The translations under genes were made by a program, and so were the position numbers. This document shows positions 28,147 to 35,683 of a stretch of 64,000 nt of DNA, in pieces (position 1 is the first letter of the stretch; each line of letters starts with the position of its first letter). The notes beneath the pieces were generated by a model that saw nothing but the letters and a program-made list of their open reading frames with translations, had not been told where the DNA came from and ran no database searches. Source of the stretch: Haliscomenobacter hydrossis DSM 1100. Lineage in GTDB: Bacteria > Bacteroidota > Bacteroidia > Chitinophagales > Saprospiraceae. The stretch spans positions 7,627,001-7,691,000 of the forward strand of contig NC_015510.1 of NCBI RefSeq assembly GCF_000212735.1. The letters are read 5' to 3'.

Positions 28147-28910
28147 ACTTCACGGTATTTTAGCAAATAGTAGCCAGAAATCACCATGACTGGTCCAATG
28201 ATGCCAAGCCAAATCAAACTGTATTTGGATAAAAATAAAGCCAAACCCTGGAATTGAGCAGCAAACATCCGATCTAAGAAGCTGACCCCTTCGCGGGTGG
28301 TATCATACATGGGAAGTCCTAACATGGCTGAAATGAGTGCTACAGTGAAAAAAAGCGCCAGGTAGAGCATGGCGGATTTGATAAGATGGCTTCGATTCAA
28401 CCAAATAGAGCCTGGGATAAACAAGGTGAAGAAAGGAATTACAAGCAAACTCATGCCAATGACCAGTGCTATAAGTTCACGGCTATACATTGGATGAGGC
28501 ATAAAGTCTTTGACCATTAAGCTAAACTGTAAACTCAGCGGCCGGCACAGCAGAAATGCCGCAATGTAAATTCCTGGAGCTATAAGAAAAGGAAAAGACA
28601 GTCGGGTTATATATTTCTCCCAGGTTGTAGCCGGCGTTTGGAGGTATTGGCAACTTTGAAACAGGTTCCGCCATTCTGGAAAAAGCGTGGCAATTTGAAT
28701 ACCTATCAAAATAAAAATACCAAAGCAAAAATGAATGGTAAAAAAAGGGGGTGAAAGCCTTAGTTTTTGGGCTTCCAACAGGATCGTGCCAAACATAAGT
28801 AGCATAGAAAAAGCGGTAAACCCTAGTATCACACTAGCACGTTTTTTCCACTCGATTAACCACAAAAGTTTGATGCGGGTGAGACTATTGTTGTACATAA
28901 ACCTGATCAT
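28143..28910 (-). CDS. ABC transporter permease-type membrane protein
   Basis: 255 aa with about six hydrophobic segments (SVILGFTAFSMLLMFGTILL, FCFGIFILIGIQIATLF, FLIAPGIYIAAFLLC, LIALVIGMSLLVIPFFTLFI, LYLALFFTVALISAMLGL, YSLIWLGIIGPVMVISGYYLL). An alternative start four codons later at 28898 is equally plausible. It overlaps the ATPase gene end, and its own stop overlaps the GntR start. It probably forms the membrane part of a YtrBC-like exporter whose substrate is unknown. Confidence 0.82.
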   Translation of the reverse strand: MIRFMYNNSLTRIKLLWLIEWKKRASVILGFTAFSMLLMFGTILLEAQKLRLSPPFFTIHFCFGIFILIGIQIATLFPEWRNLFQSCQYLQTPATTWEKYITRLSFPFLIAPGIYIAAFLLCRPLSLQFSLMVKDFMPHPMYSRELIALVIGMSLLVIPFFTLFIPGSIWLNRSHLIKSAMLYLALFFTVALISAMLGLPMYDTTREGVSFLDRMFAAQFQGLALFLSKYSLIWLGIIGPVMVISGYYLLKYREV

Positions 28911-29739
28911 TTTGAAGGTGAACCACTATTTCCGGCTTTTCCACAATCGCTTTCATCAATATTTCCAGATCGATCTCCGTTTCGGGGTCACCAGGCTCAG
29001 CGATGTACAAGGCCAGGTACCCTCCAGGAATGGGTTCGTAATACACCGCATCTTCACCCGGCATTTCGGTACTGCGTTGGATGCAAAAACGGGCATTGAG
29101 CACTTCGGTGCTTTGGTGAAACAGGAGCTTGCCCTGATCTATCACCACGACCTGATCAAACTGCGCCCCCAATTCCCGCACCTGATGAGTCGAAATGACC
29201 ACCAACGTATCTTCAGGCAAGTGGCGCGTCCAGATGCGGCGCAACTGGGTTTTGGAAAAAACATCCAAACCATTGCTCGGCTCATCCAACAACAACACTT
29301 TGACTTGGGTCGCCAGCGCAAAAGCCAACATCACCTTTTTTTGTTGCCCAAAAGAGAGCTCGCTGAGCTTACCAACGACTTCCAGCTCAAATTCTTTGAC
29401 AATGGCCTCAAAAAGTCGCTGGTCAAAACGAGGATAAAAAGGAGCCAGTTCACTCAGCCAACGCTGGAGGGTACGTGCAGGCATTTCGATGCTTTCGGGT
29501 ACAAAAAGCACTTGCTGTTGCCAAGCCAGGCGGCGTTTACGGGGTTCGTCGCCCAATACGTTGCATTCGCCCGCCCAGGGGAAACGCAAACCCGCCAAGA
29601 GGTGCAAAAGTGTCGTTTTACCTGCCCCATTAGAGCCCAGCAAGCCTACAATCCCCGGCTGCTGAATGCTCAGATTGAGGCTTTCAAACAAGGGACGTTT
29701 AGGATGGTAGCGGAATACGAGGTTTTGGAGTTGGATCAT
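28885..29739 (-). CDS. ABC transporter ATP-binding protein
   Basis: 284 aa. It has Walker A GSNGAGKTT, signature LSFGQQKKVM, Walker B VLLLDEPSNGLD and the H-loop VISTHQ. The C-terminal ~70 residues form an acidic extension. It is the first gene of the ABC-GntR operon and begins six bases after a palindromic operator. The type (ABC-2/YtrB-like) suggests export or a cell-envelope stress role. Confidence 0.94.
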   Translation of the reverse strand: MIQLQNLVFRYHPKRPLFESLNLSIQQPGIVGLLGSNGAGKTTLLHLLAGLRFPWAGECNVLGDEPRKRRLAWQQQVLFVPESIEMPARTLQRWLSELAPFYPRFDQRLFEAIVKEFELEVVGKLSELSFGQQKKVMLAFALATQVKVLLLDEPSNGLDVFSKTQLRRIWTRHLPEDTLVVISTHQVRELGAQFDQVVVIDQGKLLFHQSTEVLNARFCIQRSTEMPGEDAVYYEPIPGGYLALYIAEPGDPETEIDLEILMKAIVEKPEIVVHLQNDQVYVQQ

Positions 29740-29744
29740 TGCTA

Positions 29745-29770
29745 TAGTGTATTAGTTTACTATTACACTA
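29745..29770. promoter_or_regulatory. 26-bp palindromic GntR operator
   Basis: The half-sites TAGTGTA and TACACTA lie at the two ends, with TAGT...ACTA inside. 22 of the 26 positions are symmetric. It is immediately upstream of the ABC ATPase start and within the divergent region shared with the haem-protein gene. Spacing and sequence fit known YtrA-subfamily operators (GTGTA...TACAC type). Binding by the operon's own GntR protein is inferred. Confidence 0.75.
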
Positions 29771-29895
29771 CAAAATTAATCCAGTTTTTGGACTTTCCAA
29801 ATACCTTGAAAAAAAAACTTCGGTTTTTACTATTGCTCCCTACTTCGTGTTATTTTGCAGGACTTAGCCCTTTTCAATATCAAAATGAAATCGAC

Positions 29896-30408
29896 ATGTT
29901 GAAGAAAATTATGCTTGTTTTGGGAGCTATCCTCGTCCTCATTCAGTTTATTCGCCCCGAGCGGAATACTTCGAATGACCTTACCTACGATGTCCATAAA
30001 AAATACCCAGGGCCTTATTACGTGCAGGGTATTTTGGGAAAAGCCTGCAACGATTGCCACAGCAATAAAACCGAATACCCCTGGTACGCTAATGTTCAGC
30101 CCGTTGCCTGGATGTTAGCAAACCATGTCAACGATGGCAAACGGCACCTGAATTTTTCGAATTTCACTTCCATGAGAATTGCCATTCAAAACCACAAATT
30201 TGAAGAAGTCATCGAAGTGTTGGACGAAGGTGAAATGCCGTTGCCTTCTTACACCTGGTTGGGACGGCACCCCGAAGCCAAATTGACCGCAGAAGAAAAA
30301 ACTGCCCTGATCGACTGGGCCAGAACCAGTATGGATTCCATCAAGGCACAGTACCCGGCCGATAGTTTGGTGATGCCCAAACGGCCTGGGCCTCCTCCGG
30401 GGAAATAA
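29896..30408 (+). CDS. Small haem-binding (CxxCH) membrane-anchored protein
   Basis: 170 aa. The N-terminal hydrophobic anchor is MLKKIMLVLGAILVLIQFI. The conserved KACNDCHSNKTEYPWYANVQP segment contains a c-type haem motif CNDCH. The helical C-terminus has GEMPLPSYTWLG.HPEAKLTAEEK, typical of the Bacteroidota 'haem-binding domain' family, whose redox partner is unknown. The start ATG at 29896 was chosen over a much longer open frame that would translate antisense to the ABC genes. It ends 24 bases before a large palindrome. Confidence 0.88.
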   Translation: MLKKIMLVLGAILVLIQFIRPERNTSNDLTYDVHKKYPGPYYVQGILGKACNDCHSNKTEYPWYANVQPVAWMLANHVNDGKRHLNFSNFTSMRIAIQNHKFEEVIEVLDEGEMPLPSYTWLGRHPEAKLTAEEKTALIDWARTSMDSIKAQYPADSLVMPKRPGPPPGK

Positions 30409-30431
30409 ATGAGTATTTGCCTGAATGATCT

Positions 30432-30660
30432 AAAGCGACATAATAGGAACGCGGATGACACGGATAAGGCGGATTTACGCGGATTTGCTTCGCCTGCGGC
30501 GAGATAAAATAAAATAGCCACCAAGCCACCAGAAACCATTTTCAGTTAAGCTTACTTTTGTCTTTGTGCCTTAGTGGCTAAATAAACTTCGCCGCAGGCG
30601 AAGCAAATCCGCGTAAATCCGCTTTATCCGTGTCATCCGCGTTCCCATTAATGTCGCTTT
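30432..30660. repeat. 70-bp-arm palindrome of CGCGGAT units
   Basis: The 309-base gap before the GMC gene is almost entirely this structure. The left arm 30432-30502 is nearly the exact reverse complement of 30589-30660 (few mismatches, one indel). The arms contain repeated CGCGGAT / ACGGAT words, and the inner arms carry TAGCCAC opposite GTGGCTA. A related copy lies at 33104-33340. The same kind of unit is known from many bacterial genomes, but its function is not established. Confidence 0.88.
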
Positions 30661-30717
30661 TTGCACAATAAGGCGAAGCCTCCTTGTATTCTAACCAACC
30701 CTACATTCGAAATCGCA

Positions 30718-32442
30718 ATGGCCAATCTCAACACCAAACTCGACAAAACCAATACCTACGACGCCATCGTCATCGGTTCGGGTATGAGCGGCGGCTGGGC
30801 CGCCAAAGAACTTTGTGAAAAAGGGCTTAAAACCCTGGTTCTCGAAAAAGGGCGCATGGTCAACCACCTTGAAGATTACCCGACCATGAACCTCGACCAC
30901 TGGGAATTCGAGCACCGTGGCGCACTCACCGCCGAAGACCGCGAAAAGTACCACATCCAAATCCGTAGTGGTTTTGTCGGAGAATCCACCAAACATTTTT
31001 TCACCAACGACCTCGAGGACCCTTACATTGAAAAGGAGCGTTTTGACTGGATTCGCGGCAACCACGTGGGTGGGCGTTCCCTCACCTGGGGCAAACATTG
31101 CTACCGCTGGAGCGACCTCGATTTTGCAGCCAACGCCAAAGAAGGCATCGCCGTTGATTGGCCAATTCGCTACAAAGACATTGCGCCCTGGTATACCTAC
31201 GTCGAAAAATTTGTGGGCATCAGTGGTGAAAAACTAGGCTTGCCCCACCTCCCCGATGGCTATTTCCTGCCCCCCATGGAACTCAATTGCCTGGAGCAAC
31301 ACTTCAAAAAAGAAGTGGAGCAAAAATTCCGGGGTCGCAACATCACCATTGGCCGGGTAGCGCACCTGACTGAACCACAACCCTGGCACCTGGAACTCGG
31401 CCGCGGCAAATGCCAAAACCGCAACCGCTGTTCGCGGGGCTGCCCCTTCGGCGCGTATTTCAGTAGCAACGCCGCAACTTTACCGGCGGCCAACCTCACC
31501 AAGAATTTTGTGATTCGCCCCAATTCGGTGGCCCATTCCATCATTTACGACGAAAAAACCCAAAAAGCCACGGGGGTGCGGGTGGTAGACAGCGAGAGCA
31601 AAGAAATGATCGAATTTTACGCCAAAGTGATTTTTTGCTGTGCTTCCACGTTGGCCAGCACCCAAATCTTGCTGCACTCTACCTCTGCACGTTTTCCCAA
31701 TGGTTTGGGCAACGACAGCGGTGAACTGGGCCACAACCTCATGGATCACCACTACCGCACGGGTGCTATGGGTGTTTACGAAGGCCTGGAAGACCAATAC
31801 TACAAAGGGCGACGCCCCACGGGGTTGTTCATTCCTCGATTTGCGAATCTGGATGAAAAAACCAAAAACCCCAACTTCCTGCGGGGGTATGATTACCAGG
31901 GTAACGGCGGCAGTCGTGCCAACTGGGGTAGGGGAGTGAATACCCCCGGAGTTGGTGCAGACTTTAAAGAATCCCTCTACCAACCTGGCCCCTGGAGTAT
32001 GGCGTTAATGGGTTTTGGGGAGTGTTTGCCCTATCACGAAAATCAGGCCAGCCTCGATCCCGATAAAAAAGACCAATGGGGATTACCACTATTGGTACTC
32101 AACGCCAAAATCCGCGAAAACGAGCTCAAGATGCGCGAAGCCATGAAAAACGACGCGGCGGAAATGCTCAGTGCGGCAGGATTTAAGGACGTGATCACCT
32201 TTGATTACGCAGGTGGTTTGGGCGTGGGGGTACACGAAATGGGCACCGCCCGGATGGGTCGCGACCCCAAAACCTCGGTGCTCAATGCCAACAACCAGCT
32301 TCATGCCGTATCCAACGTTTTTGTGACCGATGGTGCCTGTATGACCTCCTCATCTTGCGTCAATCCCTCCATTACCTACATGGCCTTGACGGCGCGAGCA
32401 GCGGATTTTGCGGTCAATGAATTGAAAAAAGGTAACCTTTAA
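30718..32442 (+). CDS. GMC-family oxidoreductase (dehydrogenase large subunit)
   Basis: 574 aa FAD enzyme oxidising an alcohol or sugar. The N-terminal Rossmann motif is VIGSGMSGGWAAKELCEKG, with RGNHVGGRSLTWGKHCYRW for FAD binding. The C-terminal GMC domain has the catalytic His in GVHEMGTARMG and Asn in SSCVNPSITYM. The length and the CSRGCPFGAYFSSNAA segment match large subunits of gluconate-2-dehydrogenase-like or glucoside 3-dehydrogenase enzymes. The next gene encodes the matching small subunit. The ATG at 30718 starts at MANLNTKLDK; upstream frame is palindrome. Confidence 0.93.
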   Translation: MANLNTKLDKTNTYDAIVIGSGMSGGWAAKELCEKGLKTLVLEKGRMVNHLEDYPTMNLDHWEFEHRGALTAEDREKYHIQIRSGFVGESTKHFFTNDLEDPYIEKERFDWIRGNHVGGRSLTWGKHCYRWSDLDFAANAKEGIAVDWPIRYKDIAPWYTYVEKFVGISGEKLGLPHLPDGYFLPPMELNCLEQHFKKEVEQKFRGRNITIGRVAHLTEPQPWHLELGRGKCQNRNRCSRGCPFGAYFSSNAATLPAANLTKNFVIRPNSVAHSIIYDEKTQKATGVRVVDSESKEMIEFYAKVIFCCASTLASTQILLHSTSARFPNGLGNDSGELGHNLMDHHYRTGAMGVYEGLEDQYYKGRRPTGLFIPRFANLDEKTKNPNFLRGYDYQGNGGSRANWGRGVNTPGVGADFKESLYQPGPWSMALMGFGECLPYHENQASLDPDKKDQWGLPLLVLNAKIRENELKMREAMKNDAAEMLSAAGFKDVITFDYAGGLGVGVHEMGTARMGRDPKTSVLNANNQLHAVSNVFVTDGACMTSSSCVNPSITYMALTARAADFAVNELKKGNL

Positions 32443-32465
32443 ACAAGCGCTTAAACTTATCACAG

Positions 32466-33065
32466 ATGAATCGTCGTGAATTACTCAAATCTTCTGGCTT
32501 GTTTGTAGGCTACGCCGTAAGTTCGGCAGCGCTGACGAATTTGTTCATCAGTTGCCAGGCCGAGGCCAGGGTCAATCTGGATTGGAACCCCGTATTTTTG
32601 TCTAAAGAACAAGCCAATACGCTGGCCGAAATCACCGAAACCATCCTGCCGAAAACCACAACACCAGGGGCAAAAGAACTCGCTGTGCCGCAGTTCATCG
32701 ACAAGATGTTGAAAGAGGTTTCTGGCAAAGCGGACCAAATCAATTTTGTTGCCGGATTGACGCAAATTGACAAGGATTGTACCAATAAATACGGCAAAAC
32801 TTTTGTGGAATGTTCTGCTGAAGATCGCACTGCTTTTTTGTTGGCAATGGACGAAGCTGCCGGAGTGTTTCCACCTTCGGTTTGGGGCATTACCCTGGCA
32901 CCACCCAGCCCGGTAGCGTTTTTCCGCCAGCTGAAAAGTTTGACGCTCTTTGGATATTATACTTCCGAAGAAGTGGGAAAAAATATCCTGAGCTACGATC
33001 CGGTTCCAGGGGATTTCATTGCTTGTATGCCTCTAAAGGAAGTGGGTAACGCCTGGAATGAATAA
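32466..33065 (+). CDS. Gluconate 2-dehydrogenase subunit 3-like protein (Tat signal)
   Basis: 199 aa. The twin-arginine-like signal MNRRELLKSSGLFVGYAVSSAAL indicates folded export. The mature part (LSKEQANTLAEITETILPKTTTPGAKELAVPQFIDKML) is the subunit-3 family signature. It starts 23 bases after the GMC gene, so the two form an operon and probably one periplasmic dehydrogenase complex, with the GMC subunit carried along by the partner's Tat signal (inference). Confidence 0.9.
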   Translation: MNRRELLKSSGLFVGYAVSSAALTNLFISCQAEARVNLDWNPVFLSKEQANTLAEITETILPKTTTPGAKELAVPQFIDKMLKEVSGKADQINFVAGLTQIDKDCTNKYGKTFVECSAEDRTAFLLAMDEAAGVFPPSVWGITLAPPSPVAFFRQLKSLTLFGYYTSEEVGKNILSYDPVPGDFIACMPLKEVGNAWNE

Positions 33066-33103
33066 ATTTAGCGCTCAGCACCTGCGGTGCTTTCAAGAAT
33101 GCA

Positions 33104-33340
33104 TTATGGGAGCGCGGATGACGCGGATTTGGCGAATTTACGCGGATTTTAATTTTGCCATAGGCAAAATAGGGATAGCCACTAATTGCACAAATTAATT
33201 GTTGCATAGTAAAGGAACAAACGAAGTTTGTGACCCAATTTGTGAAAATTTGTGCAATTTGTGGCTAAAAAACGGCTCCACCGGAGGCGTAAGCCAAAAT
33301 CTGCGTAAATCCGCCAAATTCGCGTCATCCGCGTTCCCAT
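33104..33340. repeat. Second CGCGGAT palindrome, related to 30432-30660
   Basis: It occupies most of the 361-base gap before lutB. The outer left arm (about 33104-33149) pairs with about 33297-33340, with mismatches. The inner arms again contain TAGCCAC (33176 region) opposite GTGGCTA (33260 region), plus AATTGCACAAATT-type units. Sequence shared with the copy at 30432-30660 shows the two are one family. Confidence 0.8.
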
Positions 33341-33426
33341 TGAGTCGCTTTTGCTTAAAAAACAGGTAGGTACAAGTAGGTCTAGTCTTAAAAAAGCTGT
33401 TTCTTTATTCCGAAATTCGTAATCCA

Positions 33427-34806
33427 ATGTCCGCAATACCCAAACATCCCGAACTTTCCCAACGCTTCAACGCCGATGAACCCCGGGTGGATTGGCACGA
33501 CGCAACCCTGTGGTGGATTCGCGAAAAACGCGACAAAGCCGCTCATACCCTGAGTGAAGATTGGGAAGCCCTGCGCGCCGCCGCTTCAGCCATCAAAGAC
33601 AATGTGTTGGGCAATTTGGTGGATTACCTCACCGAGTTTGAACGCAAGGCCATTGCCAATGGGGCCATCGTCCACTGGGCTGCCGATGCCGCTGAGCACA
33701 ACCGCATCGTATTGTCGATTTTGCAGGAAGCAGGAGCACAACGCATGGTCAAGTCCAAGTCAATGCTCACCGAAGAGTGCCACCTCAACGAATTTTTGGG
33801 TGAAAACGGGATAGATGTCGTGGATACCGACCTCGGCGAGCGCATCGTCCAATTGGCGGATGAACCCCCCAGCCACATCGTGATGCCCTGCATCCATTGG
33901 AAAAAAGAAGAAATTGGGGAACTGTTTCACGAACACTTGGGTACGCCCAAAGGCAATGCCGACCCGCAACTGCTCACCGAAGCGGCTCGCCAGCACCTGC
34001 GCGATAAATTTCTGACGCGTAAGGTAGCCTTGACCGGGGTGAATTTCGCCATTGCTGAAACCGGTGAATTTGTGGTCTGTACCAACGAAGGCAACGCCGA
34101 CATGGGCGTGCACCTGGCCGATGTACACATTGCCTGTATGGGCATCGAAAAGATCGTTCCACGAAGGGAGCACCTCGGCGTTTTTCTGCGGCTTTTGGCG
34201 CGTAGTGCAACCGGGCAACCCATCACGACTTATTCCAGCCATTTTAAAAGCCCGCGGGCAGGGGCACAATTGCACATCGTATTGGTGGACAATGGCCGCA
34301 GCCAGCAACTAGGCCGCGAAGCCTTCCGCAATTCCCTAAAATGCATCCGTTGTGGCGCTTGTATGAATACTTGCCCGGTATACCGCCGCAGTGGAGGGCA
34401 TTCCTACCACAACGCCGTAGCCGGGCCTATCGGGGCTATTTTGGCACCCAACCTGGACATGAGCAAGTATTCCGATCTGCCTTTTGCCTCTACCCTATGC
34501 GGATCTTGTTCGAATGTTTGCCCGGTGAAAATCAACATCCACGAGCAGTTGTACGAATGGCGGCAAGAGTTGACCCGACAGGGCAAGGTGGATTTTGGTA
34601 AAAAAATGGCGCTGAAAGTGATGTCAACCGTATTGTCCAATCCGGGCGTGTACCGCAGTATGGGCAAAATGGGGCGTTGGGCACTGCGCAACATACCCGG
34701 AATGGTGAATAACTCGATGAATCCCTGGTTCAAACAACGCGAAATGCCGGAAGCGCCGCAGGAGTCGTTTCGGGAATGGTATCTAAAAAATCGTAAGCAA
34801 TCATAA
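33427..34806 (+). CDS. lutB: Lactate utilisation iron-sulfur protein LutB
   Basis: 459 aa, close to the family's usual ~470. The N-terminal LUD-type domain (LGENGIDVVDTDLGERIVQLADEPPSHIVMP) is followed by ferredoxin-type 4Fe-4S motifs CIRCGACMNTCP and CGSCSNVCP. It is part of the LutABC L-lactate oxidation complex. It is followed by lutC with a 10-base gap. No lutA is present next to it in the window. Confidence 0.94.
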   Translation: MSAIPKHPELSQRFNADEPRVDWHDATLWWIREKRDKAAHTLSEDWEALRAAASAIKDNVLGNLVDYLTEFERKAIANGAIVHWAADAAEHNRIVLSILQEAGAQRMVKSKSMLTEECHLNEFLGENGIDVVDTDLGERIVQLADEPPSHIVMPCIHWKKEEIGELFHEHLGTPKGNADPQLLTEAARQHLRDKFLTRKVALTGVNFAIAETGEFVVCTNEGNADMGVHLADVHIACMGIEKIVPRREHLGVFLRLLARSATGQPITTYSSHFKSPRAGAQLHIVLVDNGRSQQLGREAFRNSLKCIRCGACMNTCPVYRRSGGHSYHNAVAGPIGAILAPNLDMSKYSDLPFASTLCGSCSNVCPVKINIHEQLYEWRQELTRQGKVDFGKKMALKVMSTVLSNPGVYRSMGKMGRWALRNIPGMVNNSMNPWFKQREMPEAPQESFREWYLKNRKQS

Positions 34807-34816
34807 ACTATTGATC

Positions 34817-35407
34817 ATGTCCAACGCCCGCGATCAAATCCTGGCCAGGGTAAAAGCCAATCAGCCCAAAGACGAACGGCCACTGCCCGATTTATCCTCT
34901 TTTCCTGCGCGTACAACGGAAATGCTCGATCAATTTATGACGGTGCTCAGCCTAATCGGAGGAAAAGTACTGCGAGTTGCCGATTATGTCGCCATCGAAG
35001 CATACTTGCGCGAGAACCCTTACCCCGGGCGTATGGTTACCTCCATTCCAACCTTGTACAGCATCGCCGAACCCATTCCTGCCCCAACTGATCCGCACGC
35101 ATTGGCCAATGTCGAATTGGCCATTATTTCCGGCGAATTTGGCGTTGCCGAAAACGGAGCCATCTGGGTTACCGAAGCGAACTTTGGCCAGAGGGTAGCG
35201 CCTTTTATTTGTCAGCACCTGGCTGTCGTGTTGCCCGTCGATCAGTTTTGCGCCAACATGCACCAGGCTTATCAACGTTTGCAGGGCGTGGATTACGGGT
35301 TTGGGGTATTCATTGCGGGGCCTTCCAAAACAGCGGACATCGAGCAGTCACTCGTTTTGGGTGCGCACGGAGCACGCACAATGACGGCGTTTTTAATCGA
35401 CAATTAG
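34817..35407 (+). CDS. lutC: Lactate utilisation protein LutC (LUD domain)
   Basis: 196 aa LUD-domain protein. It has SIAEPIPAPTDPHALANVELAIISGEFGVAENGAIWVTE, the conserved substrate/cofactor region, and the C-terminal FIAGPSKTADIEQSLVLGAHGARTMTAFLI, which is the family hallmark. The ATG at 34817 was chosen over a TTG six bases upstream. It acts with LutB in oxidation of L-lactate to pyruvate. Confidence 0.93.
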   Translation: MSNARDQILARVKANQPKDERPLPDLSSFPARTTEMLDQFMTVLSLIGGKVLRVADYVAIEAYLRENPYPGRMVTSIPTLYSIAEPIPAPTDPHALANVELAIISGEFGVAENGAIWVTEANFGQRVAPFICQHLAVVLPVDQFCANMHQAYQRLQGVDYGFGVFIAGPSKTADIEQSLVLGAHGARTMTAFLIDN

Positions 35408-35472
35408 ACTTTAGGAGATTTGATAATCAAGTAATTAATGAAATTTAGGCTCGTGCAAGTTTGTAGTTTTTT

Positions 35473-35590
35473 GAGTGACGAGTACATGACTTAAGTTTAG
35501 AAGTGAGCTACTGCAGCGACTTAGGCACAGCCTTGGTCTAAGTCGCTGCGGTAGCTCACTTCTAAACTCTAAACTCATGTATTCGTAACT
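35473..35590. repeat. Palindrome with GCTACYGCAGCG core downstream of lutC
   Basis: The arm at about 35473-35523 (AAGTTTAGAAGTGAGCTAC then TGCAGCGACTTAG) pairs with about 35538-35590 with scattered mismatches around a 14-base loop. The inner core GAGCTACTGCAGCGAC / GTCGCTGCGGTAGCTC closely matches the cores of the palindromes at 6050 and 53278. It lies in the 276-base space between the convergent lutC and gamma-glutamyltransferase genes. Confidence 0.8.
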
Positions 35591-35683
35591 CGGAACTCAA
35601 AAGAGCCGTATGCCAAAATCATTGGACAATTCCCCAATTGCTTGATAATCAATTTACCTCAAGTTTATTAAATATTGAAAAAA

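Noticed and set aside
28735-30408. 557-aa plus-strand open frame
   Set aside because: Its first two thirds are antisense to the ABC ATPase and permease genes, which have full catalytic motifs and operon overlaps. Only the last 170 codons, from 29896, are a real gene.
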